From Phoronis australis (taxonomy: Eukaryota; Phoronida; Phoronidae): a DNA stretch of 64,000 nucleotides. The notes under the pieces were generated by a model that saw nothing but the letters and a program-made list of their open reading frames with translations, was not told the DNA's origin and searched no databases. The stretch spans positions 254,982 to 318,981 of the forward strand of contig NMRA01000377.1 in the NCBI GenBank assembly GCA_002633005.1, given 5' to 3'. Position numbers and translations under genes: made by a program. Positions 50,001 to 59,500 of the stretch are shown here, one piece after another (within the stretch, counting starts at the first letter, position 1; each line of letters begins with the position of its first letter).

Positions 50001-52310
50001 TCACTCAAACTCATAAGAGCAGCATCCAAACTTGACACCACACTTTGTCATACCAGGGACAGTTTGTTGGAAAAATGGCAAAAACAGTTTCATTTGGTCA
50101 GGTAAATGGGAAATTTGTGTCTTTATTCCGAGTGCTAGAACTAGTATCAGAAAGACAAAGGAGAAATAGAGTTGGTACAAATTTGTACACTAAATATACA
50201 GCTTTGCGCAGGCTAAAAAACTGACCATATAAAATCTGACACAAATTTAGTGTCATTAAAAATTACACTCTTCCTTGAGTATTTAAAACTAAATTATTTA
50301 CCGGTGTCTGAAAATTGGACGTTCTAGTGTTATTCTGTTACTGACGTTATGAAGCAATCTTTTGTGTCGGCTTTTGGCGTCATGAAACATTGTGTCACCT
50401 ATTGGTCAGTTTCTGTTTTCGCTGGTTCTTCAATTAACAAAATTGTGTACATGTCACAACAAATTATCCGAACTGGTTTCATTTCATTACAAGTTTTTAG
50501 TATTTCAATACCAGCAAACCGAATTTCATAACAAATTTTGATGCTGCGAAGCTGTCATCATCACCCGAGAGATGTCGCAAAAATTTAGGAAATGGCATGT
50601 ATGCGGGTCACAAGCCTACTGATTTCAAAACGACGACAAACTGTTGCTAAGTTATAAAATGCAGACAATTATGCAAGAATATGATGTTTATTCGATTGGT
50701 TTTAACAACTACAACAGGGAAGATGAGAGTCAATCGACTCCCAGATTTTGCATGCACCTCGCCAGTCGTCAGCTCTCCATATAACATGGGGGGGGCACAC
50801 CATAGGGGGTTGGGGGGGGCTATAGCCCCACTTTTTCAGTGCTGCATCGCCCATGTAGAAGCTTCACGACTAGGTGACGAGCAGAACAACCCAGGCTGTG
50901 TGAAAATTTCGGGGTCTAATGGAACTCAACACACAGCGTTACCTAGATGTATTTTGACAATAGTCTTCATACAGCTAGCTGGCTGCCTAAGATCAGGGAG
51001 AATCAGATATCCCCATCATCAAATCTCAAGGAAGCAGTGGAATTCTCCTGATATGTCGAAATTCCTTTGGAACTGCTGAAAAATGACACCGGGGCGGCGA
51101 TCAGGATGTTTCGTGATTTGACGACTTATCCAACTCCGTCACCGATCAAGTCTTATCGCTTGAATTCAACTAAAAGAGTTCTGGACGGGTTTCAGCTATG
51201 CTTGGCACTTGACAGTTCAGATACAGAGAAAGTATTTTGGATAAACGGTGAACCATACAAAAAGACAGTGACAGACAAACATGAGTGAAAGAGAAGTTTT
51301 AAATAATATTCAATAAATATTTTAAATAATATTTAATAAATATACTGGGGAACCCAATGTTCGTCCGCCTAAGCATAAAACCGACTTGCTGTTGTACTCA
51401 CCGAATTATTCCACTTCAAAGTTATGATCTGAATAGGATTCGATTTAACTCTCACAGATATACCGCATTCATCGATTCGGAAGTTTTCTTTAATTTGTGC
51501 CGAGTTATTTCAAATGTGCACTGCCTTCGGCAGCCATTTTATTGTGACACCTAAGTTCGTCATATGCTGCCCCCTTTTGTAAAAACTGAGAAACATGCAG
51601 AAAAAGGCCAACGAAGTAATGAAAATTGCAACAGCCTGTTTTTATTGACATAAACTCGATTTGAAGCTTTGATGTTGAGCTCTGCACTGTGGTTTCCAAT
51701 AAAAGCCAATTGGACAACATTTCAATGCAGTTTAATGGTGAACGTGAGGCAAAAATGTTAAGAACCCAGCGTATCGCATTTGTCTGCGGATTTTTCCTTT
51801 GGCCTTCTAGATCCTACTAGTGCCTGGGACAAACAGATACATTGCATAAACAAACCCTGGATCATGTTTTGTGTCCCGTCGGAAGAAAATTTAAATTCGA
51901 AAACATCTTCTGAAAACGCACAAAAAAGTGTATTAGTAAAATCTACTGATTTTTAAGTGGTTTTAAAAAACAATCGGTAAACTCACCGATTTTTGTCTCA
52001 TTACTTTGATACTTGTCTCTTCCGATAAGTTAGTACCTAACGTGCAGACGAGCACTCCAAATTGGAACGCTAAGTCCCGCGTGGTTGCGCTGCACGCGAA
52101 ACAAGATGGCGGACGAACTTTGGAGCCTGACGAAAATAGGTAACCGGACTATATTATAATTTTCCTCACCTTACAAAACCAAAGTGTCAAGCAATTTCTT
52201 GTGAGAATAAGAAAGAGGGATCTGTCCTTGTTACTTGCAATGTGTAGAGGGGTTCCTTGCTCTTTTCTCTGAAAAGACAAATGTTTCGGCCATCCAATTG
52301 GAAAATACAT
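14845..52310 (-). CDS. RIC1: RIC1, Golgi RAB6 guanine-nucleotide exchange factor subunit, complete
   Basis: RIC1 pairs with RGP1 to activate RAB6 on Golgi membranes and supports endosome-to-Golgi retrograde transport. Exons in transcript order: 52310-52170, 49770-49663, 40478-40390, 40239-40126, 39607-39465, 37702-37569, 36771-36680, 35493-35405, 35093-34949, 33912-33690, 32665-32435, 32042-31842, 31037-30872, 30121-30014, 29070-28940, 28227-28002, 27476-27358, 26677-26631, 25802-25678, 24959-24817, 24081-23995, 22753-22669, 20023-19585, 19196-19032, 18602-18481, 17997-17924, 17831-17681, 17069-16892, 15725-15537, 15067-14845. Phases agree at every junction; only the exon pair at 17997-17681 is uncertain. 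The predicted length is about 1,495 residues (human about 1,420). Exon 1 begins MYFPIGWPK, matching the MYFLSGWPR-type start of vertebrate RIC1. Confidence 0.95.
18127..18140 (+). promoter_or_regulatory. CTCF-like motif CCAATAGGTGGCGA in a RIC1 intron
   Basis: It has one mismatch to the core (A for C/G at position 4). A similar AACAGGTGGCGC motif is at 48692-48703 and a CTGTAGGTGGCG motif near 7926. They are listed together because each alone is weak. Confidence 0.25.
20515..20583 (-). repeat. tRNA-derived SINE head in a RIC1 intron
   Basis: The minus strand reads GTGGCCTAGTGTGATAGG ... GTGGGTTCGAGTCCCACTGGGCCAC. The seven-base acceptor arms pair (with one G-T), the T arm is perfect and both pol III boxes are recognisable. 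The D arm is poor and the anticodon loop lacks a proper purine after the would-be TAC anticodon. Downstream (to about 20340) is SINE-like body. A live tRNA gene is unlikely. Confidence 0.6.
20690..20768. repeat. Two-copy tandem repeat, period about 37 bp
   Basis: AAAACACCAACCCTATTATT with GATTTAAACAACGTTTG is repeated once with two changes. Confidence 0.7.
22669..29070 (-). CDS. RIC1: RIC1 exons 15-22: conserved RIC1 (helical) domain
   Basis: This block is the most conserved part of the protein. Readable motifs are [21 protein letters not shown] (exon 15; only its core identity matters), [20 protein letters not shown] (exon 16), NIYPL joined to [14 protein letters not shown] (exons 16-17), [13 protein letters not shown] (exons 18-19), [18 protein letters not shown] (exon 19), [20 protein letters not shown] (exon 20), GNPKDLFE (exon 20), [18 protein letters not shown] (exon 21) and LLRFLKAIG (exon 22). 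The family uses this alpha-helical region for the RIC1-RGP1 complex; that role is taken from the known family and is not visible in the DNA. No frameshift or missing segment was seen. Confidence 0.95.
23064..23330 (-). mobile_element. Mariner-like MITE, copy 3, intact termini
   Basis: It is 267 bp long with terminal inverted repeats of about 31 bp: left TACAGTACAAGACAAAGTAA, right (reversed) TACAGTACTAGCCAAAAGTA, both continuing TCAGACAAAA. The TA followed by CAGT at each end fits TA target duplication of Tc1/mariner elements. It has no transposase. Confidence 0.75.
27072..27173. mobile_element. GAGAACCAG hairpin element, copy 1
   Basis: AATAGTCACTTA...TTTTGAGAACCAGTTTT on the left is mirrored by AAAACTGGTTCTCAAAA...TAAGTAACTATT on the right. 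Arms are about 40 bp with a short loop. It lies in a RIC1 intron and is one of four copies. Confidence 0.7.
27801..27851. repeat. Short hairpin in a RIC1 intron
   Basis: GGGCAAGTTG pairs with CAACTTGCCC, and the inner CTTCCGTCT pairs with AGACGAAAG around a small loop. At 51 nt it is short for a microRNA precursor. No function assigned. Confidence 0.4.
30014..52310 (-). CDS. RIC1: RIC1 exons 1-14: N-terminal beta-propeller region
   Basis: These fourteen exons encode roughly residues 1-660, the WD40-type propeller part. Conserved landmarks are TLWFCKPSVQI (exons 1-2), [18 protein letters not shown] (exon 2), LHGVWAQEV (exon 7), LLKWSPDG and [11 protein letters not shown] (exon 9), [11 protein letters not shown] (exon 10), HGEDRVYLN and NWPIR (exon 11) and [17 protein letters not shown] (exon 12). 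Exon 4 encodes a run of six histidines after a lysine, where human RIC1 has a short PHFKEE-like stretch; this looks like a lineage-specific insertion in a loop. Exon 7 ends at a weak-looking donor (AAAAG/GTCTGT) only 12 nt from the end of a Tigger-like transposon. Confidence 0.93.
31536..31790. repeat. Long polypurine/polypyrimidine tract in a RIC1 intron
   Basis: About 250 nt of almost pure G/A on the plus strand (GGAAGGAAGGGAGGAAGGGAG, GATGGAGATGG and a G10 run). In the RIC1 transcript this is a C/U-rich tract that starts about 50 nt after the donor of the exon 32042-31842. Open frames across it are artefacts of low complexity. Confidence 0.85.
36286..36669. mobile_element. Tigger/pogo-like non-autonomous DNA element
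   Basis: Left end TA/CAACAAAGCCCGCTTAATGTC; right end (reversed) TA/CAGGGGAGCCCAAGTAATGTC. The termini agree at about 18 of 23 positions and are flanked by TA, the pogo/Tigger target. Inside, CATTAAGCGGGTTCCGAG and ATGCGGGTTACTTTACATAGG resemble subterminal Tigger words. Its right end is 12 nt from RIC1 exon 7. Confidence 0.65.
37727..37851. repeat. Minisatellite, 25 bp x 5, in a RIC1 intron
   Basis: Five complete units of ACTCATAAATTGTCCTRCAC followed by AGTCC, differing at one to three positions each. It lies 24 nt upstream (in transcript sense) of the acceptor of exon 6. Confidence 0.9.
38806..39045. repeat. Degenerate 22-bp tandem repeat, about 10 units
   Basis: Units of the form CAATATTATTCAAGCTTGG recur with many changes and keep the CAAGCTT core. 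Old minisatellite in a RIC1 intron. Confidence 0.8.
40869..40945. repeat. 20-bp tandem repeat, about 4 units
   Basis: GTTGCCAAGGCGCTAAAAA is repeated with a graded change from GGCGCT to GGCCCT along the array. Confidence 0.8.
41575..42775 (+). repeat. Tandem duplication, unit 1 (1.2 kb, with extra 135-bp insert)
   Basis: Starts AGTAAGTAACCTCCGAACTT and ends CAATTAGGCTTTTAA at the N at 42776. It matches unit 2 throughout except for the insert at 42066-42200 and small changes confined mostly to the part before the insert. Confidence 0.85.
42066..42200 (-). mobile_element. 135-bp insertion, possible 3' end of a non-LTR or SINE element
   Basis: Present in duplication unit 1 only. On the minus strand it ends in GTGAATAAAGTGTATATTACTA, which looks like a retroelement tail, and starts with two direct copies of CTGGTGGCTCCGTGGT. 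No clear target duplication is seen. The family is not recognised. Confidence 0.5.
42776..42776. other. Ambiguous base N between the duplicated units
   Basis: A single N stands exactly at the junction of the two units, marking a probable scaffold join and not a sequencing ambiguity. Confidence 0.8.
42777..43847 (+). repeat. Tandem duplication, unit 2 (1.07 kb)
   Basis: Starts directly after the N and lacks the 135-bp insert at 43271/43272. After that point I saw only one difference from unit 1 in about 575 nt. Before it there are many substitutions and a 9-bp indel. Confidence 0.85.
44823..44924. mobile_element. GAGAACCAG hairpin element, copy 2
   Basis: GTCAGATATAATGTGCCCAG..TTTTGAGAACCAGGTT is mirrored by AAACTGGTTCTCAACATGTG and GCACATTATATC. 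Located in the largest RIC1 intron. Confidence 0.7.
45776..45849 (-). repeat. tRNA-derived SINE, minus-strand half of a foldback
   Basis: The minus strand reads TAGCTCAGTAGTGAGAGCAC (box A), an anticodon arm CTAGA-CTGGCAA-TCTAG, and GTGGTTCGATTCCC (box B). The acceptor ends do not pair, so it is a tRNA-derived repeat and not a gene. Confidence 0.65.
45933..46006 (+). repeat. tRNA-derived SINE, plus-strand half of a foldback
   Basis: Inverted partner of the previous entry: TAGCTCAGTGGTAAGAGCAC (perfect box A), CTAGA-CCGGCAA-TCTAG, GTGGTTTGATTCCC. The inverted similarity extends inward (ATATCTGTGCAATTACTGT versus its mirror) and outward to about 45740 and 46025, making a foldback of about 280 bp. 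Confidence 0.65.
49011..49047. repeat. Short palindrome TGTTGGCCTGTT/AACAGGCCAACA
   Basis: Twelve-base perfect arms around a CCCATATATGGA centre. Located about 620 nt inside intron 2 from exon 2. No function assigned. Confidence 0.5.
50150..50480 (+). repeat. Dispersed repeat family A, copy 2, in RIC1 intron 1
   Basis: Shares TACACTAAATATACAGCTTTG and TTTAGTGTCATTAAAAAT with copy 1. It shares CTTCCTTGAGTA and GTGTACATGTCACAACAAATTAT with copy 3. It is the longest copy and links the other two. Confidence 0.5.
50681..51290 (+). other. Unassigned open region in RIC1 intron 1
   Basis: Two overlapping plus-strand frames are open (50681-51079 and about 51040-51288). The second contains [19 protein letters not shown] and ends DKHE with normal-looking codons. 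It has no convincing ATG start, and AATAAATA-type signals follow at 51310-51345. It could be the 3' end of a decayed transposon or retrocopy. I recognise no family. Confidence 0.25.
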
Positions 52311-52400
52311 GATGGAAAATCCTCTCTGTATTCAATCTAGTACGCTCTTCGAACTTCGTTTCGTGTCCGCCATGTTTTCATGTAGCAGTTCCGGTAGAAG
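52080..52400. promoter_or_regulatory. Probable divergent promoter of RIC1 and the NACHT gene
   Basis: The block is GC- and CpG-richer than its surroundings. It holds CAAGATGGCGGACG on the plus strand (52100-52113) and AACATGGCGGACACG on the minus strand (about 52361-52375). Both match the YY1-type AAGATGGCGGC element, which sits just downstream of transcription starts and is orientation-specific. The plus copy is followed by a splice donor (ATAG/GTAACC, exon end 52138). The minus copy precedes the RIC1 start codon. Two opposite starts within 300 bp are suggested. Confidence 0.5.
52332..52373 (-). other. Upstream ORF in the presumed RIC1 5' leader
   Basis: A minus-strand ATG at 52373 opens a 13-codon frame (MADTKRSSKSVLD) that stops at 52332, 21 nt before the RIC1 start codon. 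It begins inside an ATGGCGGAC motif, so it may instead reflect a YY1-type binding site. If transcribed in the leader it would be a translational uORF. Confidence 0.4.
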
Positions 52401-52651
52401 TTTCTAAGCTATGGAAGTAAAATAATCATTTCATGTTTGCAAATCTATGGGACTCTAAAGGTATTGCGCACGAAATTCGGGTGGTTTTCATCCCTCAAAT
52501 AAGGTAGAGACAAAATCGTAGTTTTTCAAGATTGTGCAGAATTTATGACAAATGGTAAAACTTTTGTTTAGACTTCTGTTGAAGCTGCTATGTGATGTGT
52601 CATGTGTGTGTGTTTTATTTATGTTGGATTGGATCACCTAACCCAGCTAGA

Positions 52652-52772
52652 GCTAGATCACTGGTCGGATACGAGGGATAAATGTCCCTGATTTAGAGAA
52701 CCAGGCAATAAGGATGAATCAGGATGAAACTGGTTCTCAAACTCAGGGACCGCTATATCCGACAAGTGCCCT
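52652..52772. mobile_element. GAGAACCAG hairpin element, copy 3
   Basis: CACTGGTCGGATA..GGTCCCTG-type arm ATGTCCCTGATTTAGAGAACCAG is mirrored by CTGGTTCTCAAACTCAGGGAC and TATCCGACAAGTG. Located between the presumed promoter and the first coding exon of the NACHT gene. Confidence 0.65.
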
Positions 52773-53034
52773 ATAATAGTATATCACCGAGGGACTGATT
52801 AAAGGTGCCCTGCACAAAACTTCTTCATGAAAATGAGAGAAGTCAAAAGATGAGGAAGTGTATAGAAATGAAACAGAAAACCACTGCTTAGCCACTGTAA
52901 TGCAAAATGTCGTATTTTCATTTTTTTACTTATAGTAGTTGTTGAGTCAAATCAAATACCAAACCTAGAGTCGAACCTGCCCAGTATCAGCTAGCCTTAA
53001 GCTTTCTCATGGCGATGTGGATAAAAAACAGGCC

Positions 53035-53275
53035 AAACAAAATGAATGTCATTAAAAACTTCACTCTTCCTTGAGTAAAATGAATTAGTTACAAGTCCAA
53101 AAAGTGCCACTTTATCGTTATTCAGCTGTCAAATTCGTGGAGCGATCTATTGCCTCGGCTTTCTAGCGCCATGACTTAGTAGCATCAGTTTCTTTTTTTG
53201 CCAATTCTTTAATCAATTTCTTCTTGCACTAGGTTGCGTACATGTCACCACAAATTATTGGATGGCCATGTGCAG
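53035..53275 (+). repeat. Dispersed repeat family A, copy 3, upstream of the NACHT-gene start exon
   Basis: Contains GTCATTAAAAACTTCACTCTTCC, TTGAGTAAA and GTACATGTCACCACAAATTATT as in copy 2. It ends about 270 nt before the splice acceptor of the first coding exon. Confidence 0.45.
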
Positions 53276-53546
53276 TGGTGGTGAGAGTTTTGAGCAAGAC
53301 GGTGCAAATTTCTTTAACTTTCAGGCCATGAATCATCCGGAAAACAATGAAGACAATATGAATGAACGTTGAGAAATGGTCATTTTTATTATTTGTGACT
53401 GAAATGAGAGATCTTTGCTAGATAATCAATACTAAAGATTTCGAGCATTTCTAGCATTGTCCTGTGCCAGGGCTCTTGAGATTTCTGATTAACAGTAATG
53501 ACCACTCATTGTTAACTCTGTTTCATCTCTCTCTAGTAGCTTTACA

Positions 53547-53561
53547 ATGGCGGATGAATGA
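53547..53561 (+). other. Minimal uORF before the NACHT-gene start codon
   Basis: ATGGCGGATGAATGA encodes four residues then stops, 15 nt before the chosen ATG at 53577. The first ATG of this exon therefore cannot start the protein. The exon begins after an acceptor at 53536 or 53539. The ATG at 52104 in the presumed first exon is also out of frame after splicing. Confidence 0.5.
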
Positions 53562-53576
53562 TTTGACGTGATCAAT

Positions 53577-56500
53577 ATGGCAGAAGCCTCGTACGTTCTG
53601 TTAGATGACCAAGCCAATCACCAGGAAGCACCAAAGAAGATCTTTGTCTTTGTGACTTCACATCACAAAAATTTCACCCCGGAAAGAGATGTGATCTTTA
53701 AAGAGGTATTATTAGCTATTATTATGAAATAGTATTTTCAACCTTTTTCTTTAATGCAGTAGAAATTGCAGACTGTACTAAAGTGACATTTTCTGTCCTG
53801 TATGTGATAGCTTTGTTTTGCCTTGTTGATTCTCTGTTCTACTTGGACCATGTATTATGGTATGGTTCTAATTTATGCATTACACCCTTGAGATCTGAGG
53901 TTTTCCTCACGCCAATAAAATTTTGGTTCAGTTACACCGGACTTGATCATGTTACTGCTACTAAACGATTAGATGATGTTTTAACCATTAACTTTGCTTT
54001 AGTTTTTGTTACTCGGTATTAGATTGTATGGTGTCTATACTATGCTGAATACTCATTAAATTGGTGTATGTAATTGTGTTATGACTAAAATGTACTGTAG
54101 TCAGTGCCCTGTTTTCCAGGTACTGACAGACCTCAGAGTGTGGTGCGAGGTGCGTTGCCTTCAACTGACCGAGTGTGACTTTCAGTGGGTTAGTATAGAC
54201 GTATCGTGTACATGTCAGTCAATGAATGTTACAGTGGTTGTCTTGGCCTACTGTACATCATGTCAGTCACCGTACTGGTTGTCTTGGACTACTGTACTTG
54301 TCAGTCACCGTACTGGTTGTCTTGGCCTACTGTACATGTCAGTCAACGTACTGGTTGTCTTGGCCTACTGCACATGTCAGTCACCGTACAGGTTGTCTTG
54401 GCCTACTATAGGTCATTTAATGCTGCTAACATGAAAAATGGTTTCACTTAAAGTGTTTGTGTACTCAGTTGAGATCCGTTTGCCCTATTGTCTTACATAT
54501 TGGGATACTTTTTGCTGTTGTTAAATTGAATGACATTCTGTTTGCCTGCCTATAATGTTTCAATACATGAACAGGCACATGAATTACTGTTAGATGAAAT
54601 AAACAGTTGAAAAAAAAACACAAATCGAAATGTAAAACTAAAAGTCAAGCACATAGGATCACAGATTTTAAAAGAGGTAAAATCATTAAAATGACAACTT
54701 TGCCATTTTTTAATCAGCGTCATTTTCCTTCAAACATTTAAATTCAAAATCAATACAAAACATTAACGCTGAAATAAAAAATTTAAAAAATAAGATATAA
54801 TTGCCTTGAAAATTTCTCTGCAATTCTTTAGTTGTTTCTCTGTGACTTTGTCTGTGTTTCATTTGGTCAATGCAGTATGTCCTTTTAGATGCTGTTGAAA
54901 TCCTATGATATTGCATTGATGTTGTTATTTGTAAAATATCTATATTAATTACTTTCTGTTCTGACATGTACAAAGAGTTATTTGTATTTCTAACGAGTTA
55001 GCTGTGCTTGCTGCAAAAATATCATTGATGGGAAAAGCCAAAAATGTAAATTAGAAAGCTACTGCAGTAGGACTCAATATGGCAGTCAGGCAAAATTTTA
55101 TTTTCTTAGTTTTTTCATAAATGATACATATTGCTAAAATGATACTTTTCCATATTCATATTCTGTACTGTCAGTAGATACCACCAGAAAATTACTTTGC
55201 ATTGTGATCCTTCACAACAATGTTTGAACCCTTGAAAAATGGGGAAAGTGCTACTTTGGCAATTATCTGTGTCCAACATTGATGTGGTTTTACCGTATAC
55301 CTTGTTTTAGGGACTTAAACCAGTTCTCGATCTGTCACTTACTGATGCACTTCTGGTGTCTCACTTGAAACAAGATTCAACTAAAAACACACAGTCACTC
55401 ACTGTGTCTTAAATGGATCCTGTGGTTCTTGGCGGGCAGTCTTTCCCCACAGTTGTCGTTTAAGGTTTCGCATGACACTAGAAAAATGTCCAAATTTGGC
55501 TTAACTTCAAACCATCATATTGTCAAGAGATAATATGTTTACATCACCCAATTAATGACAGATTTGTAAAAAGCCAAAAATCAAATTCCTCAGGATTTCT
55601 GCTTTCAGAAAATATATACTTTTACCGAGATAAAATCAGTTTATTGATATTTTGCTCTATAGTTGCACAGACTTGTCTATGAGGTTCTGAATTACTCATC
55701 TAATTTGACAGGCAAACTTGGCAGCTTTGCAGACTTTGTTTTGCATTTTTCGAATTTGCTCCAAAGTCTTAGAGTTGATGAGGGTTACAGAGCCTGATTT
55801 TATTTAGTAGATCGGGAAAGTCCTTGTTCATGTCTGTTATCAGGCCACAGTTTTAGTATCCTTTAAACCTTTAGTCTAATTAATTTTATGTTCCTTTTAG
55901 GGTAACTTCATGAGCAAAAGAGAACAGGAAGCAATTCTTAAAGACATTCAATCATGCTACTACAATGGAATAAAGCCCTTCTTTATTAACATCTCTAGGT
56001 GAGTACAACTCGTCTGTTCCAATCAATGGCATGTTTATTTATTTAATTGTACAGAAATAATCATTAAATTACAATTTGTTTAATTATTTAATGCCATTAT
56101 TGTTCTTGCTATTGCTGAAAACATTGACACACCTATGCTAGTATTATTTATTAAATGTGTTAATGGTGCGTTGTCATGCCAACAGTGAAAACCTTGGCTG
56201 GGTGCCCCAGGTAGGCCGGGCCCCCAAACATGTGATCAAGCAATATTGCAAATCTCTGCACGTGACGAGCACCGAGCAGGAGGTCTTACGCTGTGCCTAC
56301 AGGGACGACAATGAGAACGGTATGAAAAATTTCTTGCCTCACCTAATTCGCATCCTGTTAGTTTCGCACTTTGAATAACACCGATGCAAACCACAGTCAT
56401 TAGTTCTAGTAATACACTCTTCTTTAATTAAAAATTGTTAATGAGGTCTGAACATTGTATAGTGTATTCACCACGTAATTCATCCATTTGAATATGGAAT

Positions 56501-59500
56501 ATCTCATGCTGTTGTGAATATGAAGAGATGAGTCATATGTTCGAAAGATTGTTTAGCCAACAATGAGGTAAAGTGTTCTAATTGGAAGAGGACAAAGTAA
56601 TTTTAGCTAATCACAGCTGTTAATTGGAATAGGTTGGCAACCTTTGTAACTCAGTTAATTTCACCCACCTGTCAGCTACGAAGTTCGTATATTCAGTTAA
56701 TTTGGCGCGCATTAACTATCAGAAAAATAAATTAATTTTGTTTTGTGTGAAATGAGTCGAAAAATTTACGAGCCTCTGGCAATTTGAAGGATAGCCAGGT
56801 CTGAAAGTAGTCGAGTTTTGTCACCGTGGCAATGAGTTCTCCTTTAAGAGCCTAATACATTCCAGTTATACACAATACGAAACTCTGAAACATTTACTTA
56901 ATCTCCTGTTTTTGTTCCCTTGTAACATGTATCTTTTTGTTGCTCCAGTATTGTACTTACTGCGACAAGAGCCTTCAAGTAACGACATTGATGACGACGA
57001 GAAGGATTGCGATACAACCGATACAGCGCACCTGGTGGACAGAAGTGGTCATGACCTTACACACGTACAGGTAAACACTAACTGCACTTACAAGTAGAAT
57101 GGTTCGGAATTGTCTGCATGGTTACGTAGCACACTCTTCTTGCATGTGGATTGCCGTATTCTCCCTGAAGAGGGCAGTAGAACTGGATTTTAAGAGCTTC
57201 TCCTTCATGTCACGTTTAACGTAGAATTTAAGGATATTCACCATTTTTGATGAAAAGTTGTTTTACTTCTACTTCTTGGTAAGTGAATAAGTTCAATTTA
57301 CTGATTGTTTTGTGTACCCCCATGAACCATGAACCGCGTTGAAATTATTTGTGGAAAAAGGAGACTAGATTGCGCAAGTCTTGACTTGTCCAGAAAGTGT
57401 GGAGTGACGCAGTGATAAGGATATGGAGGCTGACAGTGCTAATTCCACAATGCTAAAAACAAGTATTTTTCTGTAACGTTCCTACAAACTCTCTGACATT
57501 GGTGAGCAAAGTTCTGTTATGTCAAAGGACAGAAGGATCTCTGGAAATGATTTAAAGTCGGTAATTCCATTCATCAGAGTTCGCACTTATCCTCCTCAGC
57601 CGTGTTGCCTTTTGTGTATAAATGCAATCTTGTTCAGTTCTTTGAAACCTTAGCTCCATTCCAACCTTGGTCAAAACAAGTTGAGAGTAATCGGTGAAAT
57701 GAAGTGGTCTACTTTGAACATTGGATTTGTTAACGTGACTTTACAAGAACAGGAAATGGTTAATGAAAGAAAATGTCGATTACATTCCGTGTTTTTTCAG
57801 GAGGACAAGATTTTTACCTATTCACATGTGCATGATGGAAAGGGAAGTCGTGCTTTGGACTCGAAGGTTGTGGAACAGGTGAATTGTATTGCTATGTTAT
57901 CGAGAGCAATATGCAAATTACTTAAGGCAAACAAGCACACAGCATACGATCCGGCAATTGTCTGATATAACGTGCCCACATTTTGAGAACCAGTTTGATA
58001 CCTATTATTCAGGGGGAAAACTTATTCTCAAAATGTGTGGTGCGTTATAGATTGTATCATATTGACAGGCGATACAATAACTTGATGCTATCATAAAATA
58101 ATAAAGTTAACGCAATCTTATAATTAGTACTAAAAACATAATTCTGTAAAATTACTGAAACACAGTTTGTATGAAAAATTTAAAATATGTTTGTTTACTA
58201 CTGTCTGTTTGTGTTCTAGATCGCCACGTTTCTCAGGACTTCGATTGCACGGGATCTCCCACAGAGCAGCATTTCGACTACTGACATGGTCGCTGCACAA
58301 CACGCCTTCGTAGAATGTCGCAGCCAATTGGTAATAGGACAAGAGGCAGCTGTAACTCAGGTAGTTGGAGCCATTTATTATATAATGTATGTATTATATA
58401 ACTTGGATTTTCTCCTCTAGTTACAAAAATTATGTTAACTTTATTATTTGACAACGAGGGACAAACAATACAATGTGTTGTATGATGTGTTTATTCAGGC
58501 TAAAACCTAACAGTTACTGTTATGCAACTGGTCTCCACAGGAACCTGATAAAAGAAAAATATTAAAAATCGTGTTTGTTAACAATGGTGTATCTGAAGAA
58601 AAATTTGTATGATTTGTACAATTCCAATGTTAACAAGAAGTCTGACACAAATGAGTGAAAGACTGTACAGTTAAAAATATTAAAAATTGTTAAATATTAC
58701 CCAGGTACCTGGACTTAATATTAATTGAATTACTTTGATGGATGTCAAAATCGAGATTGTTTCATAGCAAATCACCGGAGTGAGAAAAGGTGCCGAGTTG
58801 GTTAGAGTTGTCTTGAGTTTGTTTAATTGCTCAAGAATGAATTTACAAGTCAATCTGTCACTGAAATTATGTTCAAGGTGCATTGTACATCAGCAAGTCT
58901 TGGTGAGTGATTGTGTTGTTGTGGCTTTGTGTTTCCAGATCATCGATTACATCCAAAATGGTGATAAGGATGTTCCCCTTGTGATTCTGGGTGGCCCAGG
59001 CTCCGGGAAGTCGTCGTTACTCTGCAAAGCTGTCAAAACTGTTGCGAGTCGACTGGAACAAAACTCTCTCTATGGGTAAATATGATTTGTTTTGAGGATA
59101 AGTCAGAATGTAAACCTCAACTGAGGCTACATAATGTTTTAGCTATAAACATGACTCTATAATTGAATTTATCAAACAATGCAATTATAGCTTTTTCACT
59201 GGTTTGTTCATATCAGCAAAATGTTTGAGGAATGTGTGTGTAGCCACCATTTACAGTCATATTCTTTTGCTGTCAATATAAACATTGCTAGACAGATTGG
59301 AATAACGGTTGTTCTATGATTGATTTCCCTTCAAATGTCTGTAATGCCAAGTATCATCTTCAAAGTCTAATCGATCTTTTAATTTTCAAGTCATCTTTTC
59401 GAATTTCCTGAAACTTTCTTGAAGTGTGGCATGCTATTTGTTGGATTTGGAGTCAAGTCTCCTGTAAATTTTGATGGTCACTGAACTACATCACGCCAAG

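Noticed and set aside
54081-54451. Three overlapping long plus-strand frames with a repeated VLAYCTCQSPYWLSW-type peptide.
   Set aside because: They arise from a 38-bp minisatellite, whose period opens all three frames; no splice or start signals.
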